This document shows positions 39,464-49,314 of a DNA stretch of 64,000 nt, one piece after another. The stretch covers positions 1 to 64,000 of the forward strand of contig JADJRC010000012.1 of the NCBI GenBank assembly GCA_016712415.1, given 5' to 3'. The notes below the pieces were generated by a model that made no database searches, had not been told where the DNA came from, and saw only the letters and a program-made list of their open reading frames with translations. The stretch is from Lewinellaceae bacterium (lineage in GTDB: Bacteria; Bacteroidota; Bacteroidia; Chitinophagales; Saprospiraceae). Position 1 is the stretch's first letter. Every line of letters starts with the position of its first letter. Position numbers and translations under genes: made by a program.

Positions 39464-39889
39464 GCTAATAAAAAAAACAGGGCACCGACTGATAAATCAG
39501 TAGCACCCTGTATAACCCCAAAAACCAAATGAAAACAATTTTAAAAATGACGCTATAAAAGCGATTTTTTGATTGTTGTATTCTACATTCAGTAAAGTAG
39601 AAATGAAGGCTAGTCCGGAAACCACTGATTAATTGAAAGCGCGTTAGCCTCTTGAGTTTGAATTCGTTTTTCAACGATTACTGGCCACAAAGATAGCGCA
39701 GTTTTCATTTCTGCATAGCTTACGGACGAACATTTTTTTTGGCTGCTCCGCCTGGTATTCAAAACACCCGTTTAATCTATTGTTAGGTTAAAAATTTGTG
39801 CAATTCGGTGCTGTTAACCATAACTTCGCCTTTGCAATATTATTATTCCGGAATAAAGTTCGCTGCTGTTGCCTTACTACAATTGAATT
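39464..39889. other. AT-rich intergenic region between hemB and a small lipoprotein gene
   Basis: It holds the candidate small transcript at its left. The right part (39696-39889) is AT-rich and shows a CGCCTTTG near-match to a -7 box about 60 nt before the lipoprotein gene, but nothing else recognisable. Confidence 0.5.
39470..39695 (-). ncRNA. Candidate small transcript (promoter box and terminator, no assigned RNA family)
   Basis: On the minus strand TATCTTTG (39695-39688) fits the Bacteroidota -7 box, although no TTTG is seen at -33. About 170 nt further, an imperfect hairpin (CAGGGTGCTACTGAT ... ATCAGTCGGTGCCCTG, 39512-39479) is followed by TTTTTTTTATT, a strong terminator. The body is AT-rich and folds locally. 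A 26-codon frame ending EANALSINQWFPD starts from a TTG. A 69-codon frame also crosses it but runs into the terminator and is not convincing. It could be a small RNA or a short leader-peptide gene. Confidence 0.4.
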
Positions 39890-40204
39890 ATGAGGACAGG
39901 ATTTTTATTAATTTTTGCCGTTTGTTTGTTTGGTCTGGGTTGTAGCCGGGATAATACAGTTATCATAAATCAGAAGGTAACCGAGCGGGTTGAGGATTTT
40001 CGGGTGAAGGAATATGCCAAATGCCGGGAGGTGCTATTGGCAGAGGCCGGGCATATTGCCGATTCTCTTTTACTGGAAGAAGCGTTTTCTGATGTCAATG
40101 ATTCCCTGTCGCGACTGCGCCCGCTCAAGCCATTTAAACCACCGGAAGTTCCACCTATTGATTCTGCTCCGGTCAGGCCCCTTTTTGAACAGGGAGGCAA
40201 CTGA
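39890..40204 (+). CDS. Small predicted lipoprotein
   Basis: A 104-residue exported protein with a lipoprotein signal (MRTGFLLIFAVCLFGLGC, lipobox-like FGLGC). The mature part is short, helical (VTERVEDFRVKEYAKCREVL) and ends in a Pro-rich tail (LRPLKPFKPPEVPPIDSAP). It lies 42 nt before the large outer-membrane protein on the same strand, so it may be co-expressed or an accessory partner of that barrel. No family recognised. Confidence 0.7.
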   Translation: MRTGFLLIFAVCLFGLGCSRDNTVIINQKVTERVEDFRVKEYAKCREVLLAEAGHIADSLLLEEAFSDVNDSLSRLRPLKPFKPPEVPPIDSAPVRPLFEQGGN

Positions 40205-40246
40205 ATTGCGCCACCGGACACCATTCGGGCGTTGTAAATTTCGATT

Positions 40247-43200
40247 TTGTTCGACAGACACTTTTTCATCGGCCATCGTGTGTTGCGCACGGCAATCATT
40301 CTTGTCCTGTTCTTTGCGGCCCGCCTTGCAGGGGCGCAGCAACCGGCCGGCCTGTCCAATCTGCGAACAAGGGTGGCAGATGTTACATTAACGGTTCAGT
40401 ATATGGATTCGCTGACCGTTGTGCCGCCGCTGGTATCGGCAGCAGACGATTCTACCGGCCAGCAACTTGACGTGCGTTTTTTTTCGATCCGCAACAATTT
40501 GCTGTATACCGACAGTGCGGCGTTTTCGCGGGCCTATCCCCATACCCGCAAAGCAAGGATCGGTTACCGGGTATTGCCGGTCGACCTTTCCACAAGGATC
40601 AGCCGGCTGGATACGGCAACCATACGGCGCAACATGCGCCCCGACGCCATCGAATTTGACTACGCGCCCTATCAACCTGCAACCAACCCTTGGGAAACAG
40701 GCGGCATCGCATCGAGTGGCGCGTACACCCGCGGACTGTCGTTTGGAAACAGTCAAAACCTCGTGTTCAATTCCAACCTGAACCTTCAACTCAATGGAAA
40801 ACTGGGCAACGATCTCGAATTACAGGCTGCATTGTCCGACAATTCCATCCCCTTGCAGCCGGATGGCACGACAAGGCAATTGAAAGAGTTCGACCGGATT
40901 TTCATCCGGTTAAAAAAGAAAAACACGGTACTGACCGCCGGCGATTATGACCTTACGCGCCCTACAGGCTACTTTTCCAATTATTTCAAACGGCTCCAGG
41001 GCGCTATGGTGGAAGGAACGGAATGGTCGCCCGGATCGGGTCGCGATACCTTTTCTTACCGCGGGGCTGCGGCAGTGTCCAGGGGCAAGTTTGCCCGGCA
41101 GACAATTGCCGGACAGGAAGGCAACCAGGGGCCGTACCGGCTTCAGGGAGCGGAGGGCGAGCGCTTTATTATTGTTTTGGCTGGAACAGAGAAGGTTTTT
41201 ATCGACGGTCAGTTGATGCGCCGGGGGTTGGAGGATGATTATGTCGTCGACTATAACCTGGGAGAGATCAGTTTCACAGCCCGGCGGCTTGTCACGAAAG
41301 ACAGCCGCATTATTGTGGAATTTGAATATACTGTGCAGGCCTATCTCCGGTCGACCCTTGCCGCCAATACGGGCTGGAATACCCGGCGCGGTCGCATTTA
41401 TTTTAATTTTTTCTCGGAACAGGATTCCCGAACCAGCGGCGGGGCGCAGGATATCACAGCTGCGCAACGCCGGCGCCTGGCTGAAGTCGGCGACGATTTG
41501 CGCAACGCCTTCGCCTCCGGCATCGATACCCTGGCTGATTTCGATGCCGGGCGGGTATTGTATCGCGCCGTGGATTCTCTTGTATGCGGTGTGCCGGTAA
41601 CCGTTTTGCAATACAGCACCAACCCCGATTCGGCTATCTATACGGCGCGTTTTACGGAAGTGCCCGCCGGCCAGGGAAACTACATCCTGGCACTCACCGC
41701 AGCAAACGGTCGCGTGTACCGCTGGTCGCCGCCAGACCCGGTTACCTGTCAGCCAACGGGCAACTTTGAGCCGGTGGTGCGGCTGGTCGCCCCGGAAATG
41801 CGGCAATTATATGCCGTTGGAGGCGAGTTTCAGCCGTTCAGAGGAGGCAGGATTCAGGCAGAACTCGCCCTGAGCAATCGCGATCTCAATCGGTTTTCTC
41901 CCCTCGGCGACGGCAATAATACCGGCGGCGCCGGGTCGGTGGCATTTCGTCAGAAATTGCCCCTTCTGGGTTCAAATGGCTGGGAAACAGGCGTTTATGC
42001 CAATTATGAATATACGGCGAAGACCTTCCTTCCGCTCAATCCCTATCGTCCGGCAGAATTTGTGAGAGACTGGAATACGGACAATTCCCGCGACACAACG
42101 GAAGAACACCTGGCCCGCGGCGGTATTTCCATACAAAAAACGGGGTGGGGGAGCGGCAGTTATGAATTCGGGCTTTTCAGGCGGATGGGCGTGTATGAAG
42201 GCGGCCGGCATTTCGGCCAGTTTCGACTGCAAAAAACGGGTTTGAGGTTTCGGGGCAACTCAACCTGCTTCGCACCGAAGGGATAAATGAAAAAACGCAG
42301 TTCTCCCGACCCAGGATCGATTTTTCCAAAACATTCTTTAAAAACGATACCGCATCGGAGCGAACAGCCCTGATCAGGCTTGGGGTGTACGCCGAACGTG
42401 AAAAAAATGAACGCCGTGCTGCCGGCGCCGATACGCTGAGTAGCAGCGGTCTCTGGTACGACCTGTACCGCTTCTATTTTCAGACGCCTGAGAACCGCGG
42501 CGCCTGGCAGTTTGGCGGATTTTTATCGCAGCGCAACGACTTTTTTCCGGACGGGAACATTTTTAAAATCAATACTGCTGCAAACGAAGCGAACCTGAAC
42601 GGCAACTGGCGGGATGCCGGGCGCCGGTTCAATCAGCAGGTTGGCTGGACGGTAACTTATCGGACGCTGCGTATCCTTAACTCCGAACTGAGCGCACTCG
42701 AGCCGCAAAAAACCTATCTCGGCCGGGTAGATTACAATGTAGCCGCCTGGAAAAACGCGCTGAACTTTACTACAGGCTACGAAATCGGCTCCGGACAGAG
42801 CCCTAAAGTGGAATTTACCTATCTCGCCGTCAATCCCGGCGAAGGCTTGTACACCTGGGTCGACCGCAACCGCGACAGCATCCTGCAGATCGATGAAATG
42901 GAGATTGCCGTCTTTCAGGACCAGGCCAATTATATTCGCGTAGCGGTGACCACGCCCGACTACATTCGCACCAATAATGTATTGCTGAACCAAAACCTTC
43001 GACTGGAACCGCGGCTCCTGTGGGCGACATCCAAACGCAGGTGGCAGCGTTTGCTGGGCCGCTTTTCCACACAGAGCACCCTTCAGATCAATCGTCGGAC
43101 CTTTTCCGGGGCAAAGGGCGTATCGCCGTGGAATCCCTTTCAACTTGCCCTTGCAGATTCGGCTCTGGTGACCGTTACGGCCTCTGTACGCAATGTTTTG

Positions 43201-43845
43201 TTTGTCAATCGCGCCAATCCCGCCTGGGATGCCAGCATCGCACAGGGCAACAACCGCAGCCGGGTATTGCTGACGACAGGCTTTGAGCAGCGCAGCAATA
43301 CCGACTGGACCCTGCACGGGCGTGTCAACCTGGGCCGGCAGTGGAGCGTCGAAGCAGATGTGGTGCGCAGTGAAAAAAGCAGCGACAACCAGGCTTTCGA
43401 CAGTCGCGACTTTAGAATACTCGGCTGGAAAGCGGGGCCGGGATTGACCTGGCTGCTCAACCGGACCTTTCGGGTGGCAGTCAACGTAAACCTGCAAAAC
43501 AGCCGGAACACGCTCGGCAGCGGCGAAAAAGCCGATCAAACAAACTGGAGTACCGAACTGACCTGGAATCCGCAGGGACGCCAGAATGCGCAGGGCTTCC
43601 GGGCTGCAACATCGCTTCGGCTCAAGGGCTCCTTCGCCGATATCCGTTATACCGGCGAACCCAACTCAGCCGTAGCCTTTACCATGCTGGAAGGACTCCA
43701 GGATGGTAAAAACTTTTTATGGAGCCTGAACCTCGACCGCCAGTTGTCCAAAAGCCTCCAGTTAAGTCTCAGTTATGAAGGGCGAAAAACCGGTGAAAGC
43801 AGGATCGTGCATGTCGGTAGAGCGCAGGTGCGGGCAGTATTCTAG
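40247..43845 (+). CDS. Large outer-membrane beta-barrel-like protein of unknown function (one frameshift)
   Basis: A predicted exported protein of about 1199 residues. A signal peptide (to about ARLAGAQ) is followed by a conserved-looking block GAYTRGLSFGNSQNLVFNSN then LQLNGKLGNDLELQAALSDN, resembling N-terminal parts of SprA-like Bacteroidota barrels, and by many alternating amphipathic strands. The C-terminus (SLQLSLSYEGRKTGESRIVH) reads like a last barrel strand. The frame breaks near 42236-42242: adding one base turns the end GLRFRGNS into FEVSGQLNLLRTEGINEKTQ and restores the downstream frame to 43845. It is too short to be SprA itself. Substrate and partner are unknown. An indel error is the likely cause of the split. 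Confidence 0.75.
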
Positions 43846-43898
43846 CGCTCTGCTCCATCCCTTTCAAAATACCCGTTATTTTCCCAACTTTGCAGCAG

Positions 43899-45740
43899 AT
43901 GCGCGAGACCAAGTTTATCGAACAGAACAAGGAAAAATGGGCGGGATTCGAGGAGATGCTCCGCGAAGACCACCGTAATCCGGAGAAACTGAACGACCTG
44001 TTCGTTCAGATCACGGACGACCTGTCGTATGCGCGCACATTCTATCCCAACCGCTCGGTTCGGATATACCTGAATACGCTTGCCCAGCGTGTGTTTCACA
44101 ATATTTATCGCGGCAAACGATTCCCGGCGGGGCGATTGAAGCGCTTCTGGACAGATGAATTGCCACACCTGTTTTGGGAGGAACGCCGGGCTTTATTGTT
44201 GTCATTTTTTCTCTTTGCACTTGCTTTTGGTATCGGGGTGGTGTCGAGCATCATCAACCCGGAGTTCGCGCGGGTGATCCTGGGCGATGATTATGTGGAT
44301 ATGACGGTGCGCAACATAGACAGCGGCGATCCGATGGCGGTGTACAAAGAAAGCGGGCCGTTCGGAATGACCGTTTCCATTGCCGGTCGAAACCTTTTTG
44401 TCGCATTTCAAACGGCCGTTCTCGGGGTTGCCGCATCGATCGGTACTGTATTTATCCTGGTTTACAACGGCATCATGATCGGGGCTTTCCAGTACTTTTT
44501 TGTAGAAAAAGGTGTGTTTTGGGACTCTTTTCTCACCATATGGATACACGGTACGCTGGAGATCAGTGCGATCATTATTGCCGGAGCGGCGGGCCTGGTT
44601 GCGGGTTCGGGGCTGTTGTTTCCCGGCACTTACTCCAGGGCGCAGGCCTTCCAGATTTCGATGCGGCGTGGCATGAAGATTTTCTTCGGTGTCGTGCCGG
44701 TCATTCTGCTGGCCGCCGTTTTCGAAAGTTATCTCACGCGCTATACCGATACGCCCGATGCGATCCGCGGGGCATTTATTTTGTGCTCGCTCGCCTTTGT
44801 GCTGTGGTATTTCGTCTGGCTGCCCCGGCACAAGGCTGCTTCGGGCGACTTTGCGGCGCCAGTCGGGGATAAGGAACTTCCGCCCACCCGCGAGCATGCC
44901 GTAGACTTTAACGCAATCAAAAATGCCGGCGAAATCTTGTCCGATACCTTTACGGTGGTCAGTCGCCACCCCAAAACGGCCTGGCTTGGGTTGACGGGCC
45001 TGTCGCTGGCATACGTAACCATCACCTACGGGTTGTCGGGTACGGGTACCGGCATCGCGGATACTTTCCACTTTGATATGGCCGAAGGTGTAATGAGCGG
45101 CGTTTACGGGTTGTTCGCCGGGTACCGTTTTTTTGTTCAACTGGTCTTGCTTGCCGTCTTTGCCGTGGCGGCATTGCTGGCGGTAAGTCAGGAAACCGGG
45201 GTCGTGGCGCATACCGCGAAAAAGGCGCTTTATGTTGCATTGGGAATACTTTTACCCGTTGCGGGAATGGCGGTTCATTTTTATGTGGAGCCGGGACAGT
45301 TGGCGTGGCTGGCGGCCATGTTTGCCTTTCCATTCCTTTCCCTTTGGGCTGCGGTTATTTATTTCGAAACGGCGAACCCGTTCCTGGCCTTATCACGCAG
45401 TTTTACATTGATGCGTTGGGGGCCGGGGATGTTGCTCGGTTTTTTGACGGTGAATGTAGGGCTGTTGTTGTTCCGCTTCCTGGATACGCCGATCTGGCAG
45501 ATTGCAACGACATTTTTCAGTTGGATGGTGCCGCCGGGCGAGCGCAATACTGCCGGCTATTACCAATTGCTTAATACTGTCGCAGCAGGGGTGGCGTTGT
45601 ATTTTGTCTTCCTGCTGAACATGCTGGGCGGGGCTTTGCAGTATTTCTCCTGCAGGGAAGTTGCCGACGCCCCGAGTCTGTTTGAATCAATTGACAGGGT
45701 TGGCGCCACCCGGCAGATACGTGGTTTGGCCAGAGAATGA
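43899..45740 (+). CDS. SpoIIM-family integral membrane protein
   Basis: About 613-residue membrane protein whose first half is a stage II sporulation M-like domain; in non-spore-formers these are of unknown role. The ATG at 43899 (MRETKFIEQNKEKWAGFEEM) fits the family start better than the one at 43890. An N-terminal cytoplasmic helical domain is followed by membrane segments, first ALLLSFFLFALAFGIGVVSS, then FVAFQTAVLGVAASIGTVFI, and the typical IHGTLEISAIIIAGAAGLV motif. The second half adds about six more hydrophobic helices, extending it well beyond short SpoIIM proteins. It precedes a DUF4129-type gene by 30 nt, a common Bacteroidota pairing. Confidence 0.85.
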   Translation: MRETKFIEQNKEKWAGFEEMLREDHRNPEKLNDLFVQITDDLSYARTFYPNRSVRIYLNTLAQRVFHNIYRGKRFPAGRLKRFWTDELPHLFWEERRALLLSFFLFALAFGIGVVSSIINPEFARVILGDDYVDMTVRNIDSGDPMAVYKESGPFGMTVSIAGRNLFVAFQTAVLGVAASIGTVFILVYNGIMIGAFQYFFVEKGVFWDSFLTIWIHGTLEISAIIIAGAAGLVAGSGLLFPGTYSRAQAFQISMRRGMKIFFGVVPVILLAAVFESYLTRYTDTPDAIRGAFILCSLAFVLWYFVWLPRHKAASGDFAAPVGDKELPPTREHAVDFNAIKNAGEILSDTFTVVSRHPKTAWLGLTGLSLAYVTITYGLSGTGTGIADTFHFDMAEGVMSGVYGLFAGYRFFVQLVLLAVFAVAALLAVSQETGVVAHTAKKALYVALGILLPVAGMAVHFYVEPGQLAWLAAMFAFPFLSLWAAVIYFETANPFLALSRSFTLMRWGPGMLLGFLTVNVGLLLFRFLDTPIWQIATTFFSWMVPPGERNTAGYYQLLNTVAAGVALYFVFLLNMLGGALQYFSCREVADAPSLFESIDRVGATRQIRGLARE

Positions 45741-45770
45741 TGCCGGTTTTGAAATAATTGTAAATACCTC

Positions 45771-46547
45771 ATGGTTGTGACGATAAGAAACATAGTCCTG
45801 GTTTTGCTTTTCCCCCTGTATGCAATTGCCCAGGGCGATACGCTGTGGCAGGGAACAGAAGAGCCAGTGGAAACCGGTGCGGAGACAGGTGAAATATTCC
45901 AACCGGAGGAAATCGCGCCCTATCATGCGCCGCCGCTCCCGGAGATGGCTGCCCGGCCTGTTGAACAGGATGCCTGGGATAAGGCTACAGGGAAACTCGA
46001 TTACAGCAAGGATGTTCCGGAGCCTCCCAAGGAGGAATCAATGCCCCAAGGCGGGCCGGCGTTCGACGGGGCCGGCTGGACTGCCGCGACACGGCAGTTG
46101 GGCCTCATCTTGCAGGGGCTTGCCATCGCCATCGCTGCTGCCGGAATAGCCTATGGCATCTACCGTATGCTGAAGGCGCCGCGCAACCGCCAAATCGCCC
46201 GCGACGGGGTCACGATTACCCTGGATAATCTGGAGGAATACCTGCACGAAACCGACCTGGACAGGTTTTTAAGGGAGGCTCTGGCAAATGATGACTACGC
46301 CCAGGCAATCCGGCTGTACTACCTGCAGGTCATCAAATCGCTGTCCGCAAAAAATGCCATCAAATGGTCGCCGGAAAAAACCAATCGCGATTACCTGCGC
46401 GAAACACGGGAACACCGGCTCGGCGTACAGTTCCGGGAGGCCACCCTGGTTTACGAACGCGCCTGGTATGGCAACCAGGTCCTGACCGGGCAGCATTTTG
46501 CCGGAATGGAACCACAATTCAAAACCCTGCTGGCAGCCATTGGCTGA
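45771..46547 (+). CDS. DUF4129-type membrane protein
   Basis: A 258-residue protein: signal peptide (MVVTIRNIVLVLLFPLYAIA), acidic Pro-rich extracytoplasmic region, one membrane helix (LGLILQGLAIAIAAAGIAYG) and a C-terminal helical domain with the DUF4129 pattern FLREALANDDYAQAIRLYYL and ITNRDYLRE-like NRDYLRETREHRLGVQFREA. It follows the SpoIIM gene by 30 nt and probably belongs to the same membrane system. The 3' end overlaps only an unlikely upstream start of hemW. Function not known. Confidence 0.8.
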   Translation: MVVTIRNIVLVLLFPLYAIAQGDTLWQGTEEPVETGAETGEIFQPEEIAPYHAPPLPEMAARPVEQDAWDKATGKLDYSKDVPEPPKEESMPQGGPAFDGAGWTAATRQLGLILQGLAIAIAAAGIAYGIYRMLKAPRNRQIARDGVTITLDNLEEYLHETDLDRFLREALANDDYAQAIRLYYLQVIKSLSAKNAIKWSPEKTNRDYLRETREHRLGVQFREATLVYERAWYGNQVLTGQHFAGMEPQFKTLLAAIG

Positions 46548-46569
46548 GCCTGCCCATATTTCTCACGCC

Positions 46570-47709
46570 GTGCCCGGTATCTACCTGCATATTCCGTTTT
46601 GCAAACAGGCTTGCCACTATTGCAATTTCCATTTTTCCACCTCTTTGCGCAGCAAGGACGAAATGGTGACGGCCATCGTCCGGGAACTGGATATCCGGCG
46701 CGAATACCTGGGTAAGGCGGATGTTTCCTCGATCTATTTTGGCGGCGGCACGCCGTCATTGCTCGCGTTGGGCGACCTGGAGCGTATTTTTGAAAAAATA
46801 CACCACATCTATAAAGTATTGCCGGATGCAGAAATTACGCTGGAGGCCAACCCCGACGATCTGGATGCCGGCAAACTGCGCGACCTGCGCACGCACACGC
46901 CGGTCAATCGCCTGAGTATCGGCATACAATCGTTCCGGGAAGAAGACCTGAAATGGATGAACCGCGCGCACAATGCGGTGCATGCACAAGCCTGCCTCCG
47001 CGACGCCGCTGCCGCCGGTTTTGACGACCTGACGATCGACCTGATATACGGCGCCCCGACGACATCTGATGCGCAATGGCGGGAAAACCTCTCCATTGCT
47101 TTTGACTACGGCATTCCGCACCTGTCGTGCTATTGCCTTACCGTGGAAGAAGGGACGGCGCTTGGCGCCTTTGTGCGAAAAGGGCAACAGCCACCCGTCG
47201 ATGAGGCAACAGCCGCCCGGCAGTTTGAATACCTGCTCGACGCAACTGCCGAACAGGGGTATGAGCACTATGAAATCTCCAATTTTGCCCGGCCTGGTCG
47301 CTACGCCCGGCACAACAGCAGTTACTGGATGGGAGAACCTTATCTGGGCGTCGGGCCCTCGGCTCATTCGTTTAACGGATGGTCGCGGCAGTGGAATATT
47401 GCCAATAATGCTTTGTATATGAAGTCTTTATCGGAAGGGAGTATTCCGTTTGATCTTGAGATGCTCACGCCGGTACAGCGCTACAACGAGTACGTGATGA
47501 CTGCACTGCGCACAAAATGGGGTGTTGATCGCGACAGGATATCGGCTATGGGAGAGCGATTTGCGGAATATTTTGAAAAAGAGGTGCAGCGCTTTCTGGC
47601 AAACGGAACGGTGGAGCAGGCCGGCGGTCGGTACACCCTGACCAGGGCCGGCAAACTGCTGGCCGACGGTATTGCGGCGGAGATGTTCATGGTAGAGCCC
47701 GGCGCATGA
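46570..47709 (+). CDS. hemW: HemW-like radical SAM protein (haem chaperone / CPO-III-like)
   Basis: Radical-SAM protein that binds haem and passes it to targets; formerly mis-named oxygen-independent coproporphyrinogen oxidase. The cluster motif is CKQACHYCNF (CxxxCxxC with a further Cys absent, as in HemW rather than HemN). Then SIYFGGGTPSLLALGDLERI, EANPDDLDAGKLRDL, NRLSIGIQSFREEDLKWMNR and HYEISNFARPGRYARHNSSY. A GTG at 46570 gives 379 residues, the family's length. The ATG at 46498 would lie inside the previous gene and adds 24 unrelated residues. Confidence 0.9.
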   Translation: MPGIYLHIPFCKQACHYCNFHFSTSLRSKDEMVTAIVRELDIRREYLGKADVSSIYFGGGTPSLLALGDLERIFEKIHHIYKVLPDAEITLEANPDDLDAGKLRDLRTHTPVNRLSIGIQSFREEDLKWMNRAHNAVHAQACLRDAAAAGFDDLTIDLIYGAPTTSDAQWRENLSIAFDYGIPHLSCYCLTVEEGTALGAFVRKGQQPPVDEATAARQFEYLLDATAEQGYEHYEISNFARPGRYARHNSSYWMGEPYLGVGPSAHSFNGWSRQWNIANNALYMKSLSEGSIPFDLEMLTPVQRYNEYVMTALRTKWGVDRDRISAMGERFAEYFEKEVQRFLANGTVEQAGGRYTLTRAGKLLADGIAAEMFMVEPGA

Positions 47710-47820
47710 TCGACTTCAAAACCTGTAAGAAATAGGTTTGTAGATATTACAGATTTTCAGACAATTAGATATATTTACCCCATCAATTACTGTTTTTTTC
47801 ATCAAACAAAACGAAAAATT

Positions 47821-48099
47821 ATGTGGTCAGAACTTAAAGCATTTCTCCTGCGCGGAGACGTGATTACCCTGGCAGTGGCGTTCATTATTGGTGGCGCCTT
47901 CAACAAGATCGTGGACTCTCTGGTCGCCGATGTCATTACGCCTATCATTGGTATGGTCATTGGTAATCCCGATTTTTCCTCCATCAAGATCGGCGAGAGC
48001 ATCATGATCGGTAACTTTATCAATGCCGTGCTCAGTTTTCTGATCGTAGGCACGGTGTTGTTCTTCCTGATCAAAGCAGCCGGCAAAAAGGCGGAATAG
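47821..48099 (+). CDS. mscL: MscL-like mechanosensitive channel, short form
   Basis: A 92-residue protein with the MscL TM1 block (FLLRGDVITLAVAFIIGGAF then NKIVDSLVADVITPIIGMVI), a short periplasmic loop and TM2 (FINAVLSFLIVGTVLFFLIK). MscL normally has about 130 residues and a cytoplasmic C-terminal helix; here it stops right after TM2 at AAGKKAE. Such helix-less forms can still gate, so it may be functional. No frame continues the missing helix, and a terminator follows 30 nt later, so it looks genuinely short rather than frameshifted. Confidence 0.85.
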   Translation: MWSELKAFLLRGDVITLAVAFIIGGAFNKIVDSLVADVITPIIGMVIGNPDFSSIKIGESIMIGNFINAVLSFLIVGTVLFFLIKAAGKKAE

Positions 48100-48132
48100 A
48101 GAACTGGAAGCGGCTTGCCTGCCGGCAAAACA

Positions 48133-48171
48133 CAGGCGTTCGTCTTGACGACGGGCGCCTGTTTTGTTTTT
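48133..48171 (+). terminator. Rho-independent terminator after mscL
   Basis: CAGGCG (48133-48138) pairs with CGCCTG (48156-48161), with an inner TCGTC/GACGA pairing, followed by TTTTGTTTTT. Confidence 0.8.
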
Positions 48172-48402
48172 CGAGCGCTATGAAAAATGGCAGCGCCTAT
48201 TGCCTGGGAAGGCGCCCTGATATGGTTTTTAGGATTAAATGGCGAATATTTGTGTTTTACAAAATAAAATACCGGGTCAATTTTGTTATTGCAGATTTCA
48301 GAGCGTTTTTGAATAAATGCTTTTGTCTGCGGAATGCGGCAAGCAGAATGGCAAACTTTAATTTTACAATTACTTAACAATTTTGTGTTCGACCAATTAT
48401 TA

Positions 48403-48431
48403 TTTGGTTTCATTTAAGTTTGTTACCTTTG
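48403..48431 (+). promoter_or_regulatory. Bacteroidota-type promoter
   Basis: TTTG (48403-48406), 17 bp, TACCTTTG (48424-48431): an exact -33/-7 match. The next ATG is 34 nt downstream. It has the same spacing and -7 sequence as the promoter at 26274-26302. Confidence 0.8.
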
Positions 48432-48465
48432 CGGCATCAATTGTTCACCAAAACTGTATTTTACA

Positions 48466-49191
48466 ATGACTTTGAAACAACTCGTTGACGCGCTTGACGC
48501 TCAGGTTGTGAAAGGTGATATCATCGCCGCTTTCGACAAATTTGCCGCAGACAGCTGTGTTACCCTCAGCAGCCCTACCGATATTACACATTCCAAAGCG
48601 CAGAAACTGGAAGCCCTGAACTGGTTCTTCCACAATATTGCTGCCGCCAACCGTATCGAGCGTGTCGCTTCCAAAGTAGGAAAAGACACGACCGACTCCC
48701 AGTTTGAATTTGACTTCACGGACAAATACGGCAACCGCCTTGTTTTTAACGAAGTGATTCGCCGCACCTGGAAAAACGACCAGATAGTAGAAGAGCAATA
48801 CCTCATGAATCAGACCATCGAGAGCGAAAAACCCGCTCCGGCTGCGTCGAAACCCGCTCAGAAAGCCACTGCCAAAAAAGCAGCGGGCTCTGTTGCAGAC
48901 AAAAAACCGGCGGCTAAGAGCGCCAAAACCACCACAAAGTCCGACGATCTCGTTCTGATCGAAGGCATCGGCCCCAAAATCGCCGAACTCTTGGTGGCTG
49001 CCGGCATTTCGACTTTTGCCAAACTGGCAGAAACGAAACCGGCCGCCATCAAAACCATCCTTGAAGCTGCGGGCAAGCGCTATCAAATGCACGATCCCGC
49101 TACCTGGCCGAAACAGGCTGCCCTTGCCCGCGACGGCAAAACGGCCGAACTCGCCAAACTGCAAGACCAGCTCAAAGCAGGTCGCAAGTAA
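48466..49191 (+). CDS. NTF2-like + helix-hairpin-helix protein
   Basis: A 241-residue two-domain protein. The first 120 residues look like an NTF2/SnoaL fold used here without obvious catalytic residues (FDKFAADSCVTLSSPTDITH, AQKLEALNWFFHNIAAANRI). A Lys/Ala/Pro-rich linker (about 125-160) leads to a helix-hairpin-helix domain (LVLIEGIGPKIAELLVAAGI), similar to the domain Bacteroidota append to small proteins and ribosomal L21. The HhH suggests nucleic-acid or RNP contact. Strong promoter before and perfect terminator after: a single-gene, probably highly expressed unit. Precise function unknown. Confidence 0.8.
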   Translation: MTLKQLVDALDAQVVKGDIIAAFDKFAADSCVTLSSPTDITHSKAQKLEALNWFFHNIAAANRIERVASKVGKDTTDSQFEFDFTDKYGNRLVFNEVIRRTWKNDQIVEEQYLMNQTIESEKPAPAASKPAQKATAKKAAGSVADKKPAAKSAKTTTKSDDLVLIEGIGPKIAELLVAAGISTFAKLAETKPAAIKTILEAAGKRYQMHDPATWPKQAALARDGKTAELAKLQDQLKAGRK

Positions 49192-49220
49192 GCAACAGGG
49201 ACAAAACAAAACAATTGGGG

Positions 49221-49250
49221 CCCGGCTGATGCAGATCAGCCGGGTTTTTT
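49221..49250 (+). terminator. Rho-independent terminator
   Basis: CCCGGCTGAT (49221-49230), GCAG loop, ATCAGCCGGG (49235-49244), then TTTTTT. A perfect 10-bp stem 30 nt after the stop of the HhH gene. Confidence 0.93.
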
Positions 49251-49314
49251 GTTACCCGATACCTAGTTTCGGCGTTTCTTTGTAGCCGCAATAACGAACG
49301 ACGTACAGACAAAC

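Larger units (their letters stand above)
48100..48465. other. Intergenic region after mscL
   Basis: It contains the mscL terminator at the left and the promoter of the next gene at the right. The 200 bp between are AT-rich with no gene I can support. Confidence 0.5.

Noticed and set aside
39465..39674. 69-codon minus-strand frame
   Set aside because: It reads through a strong terminator hairpin and has no recognisable start; a small RNA or shorter peptide is likelier.
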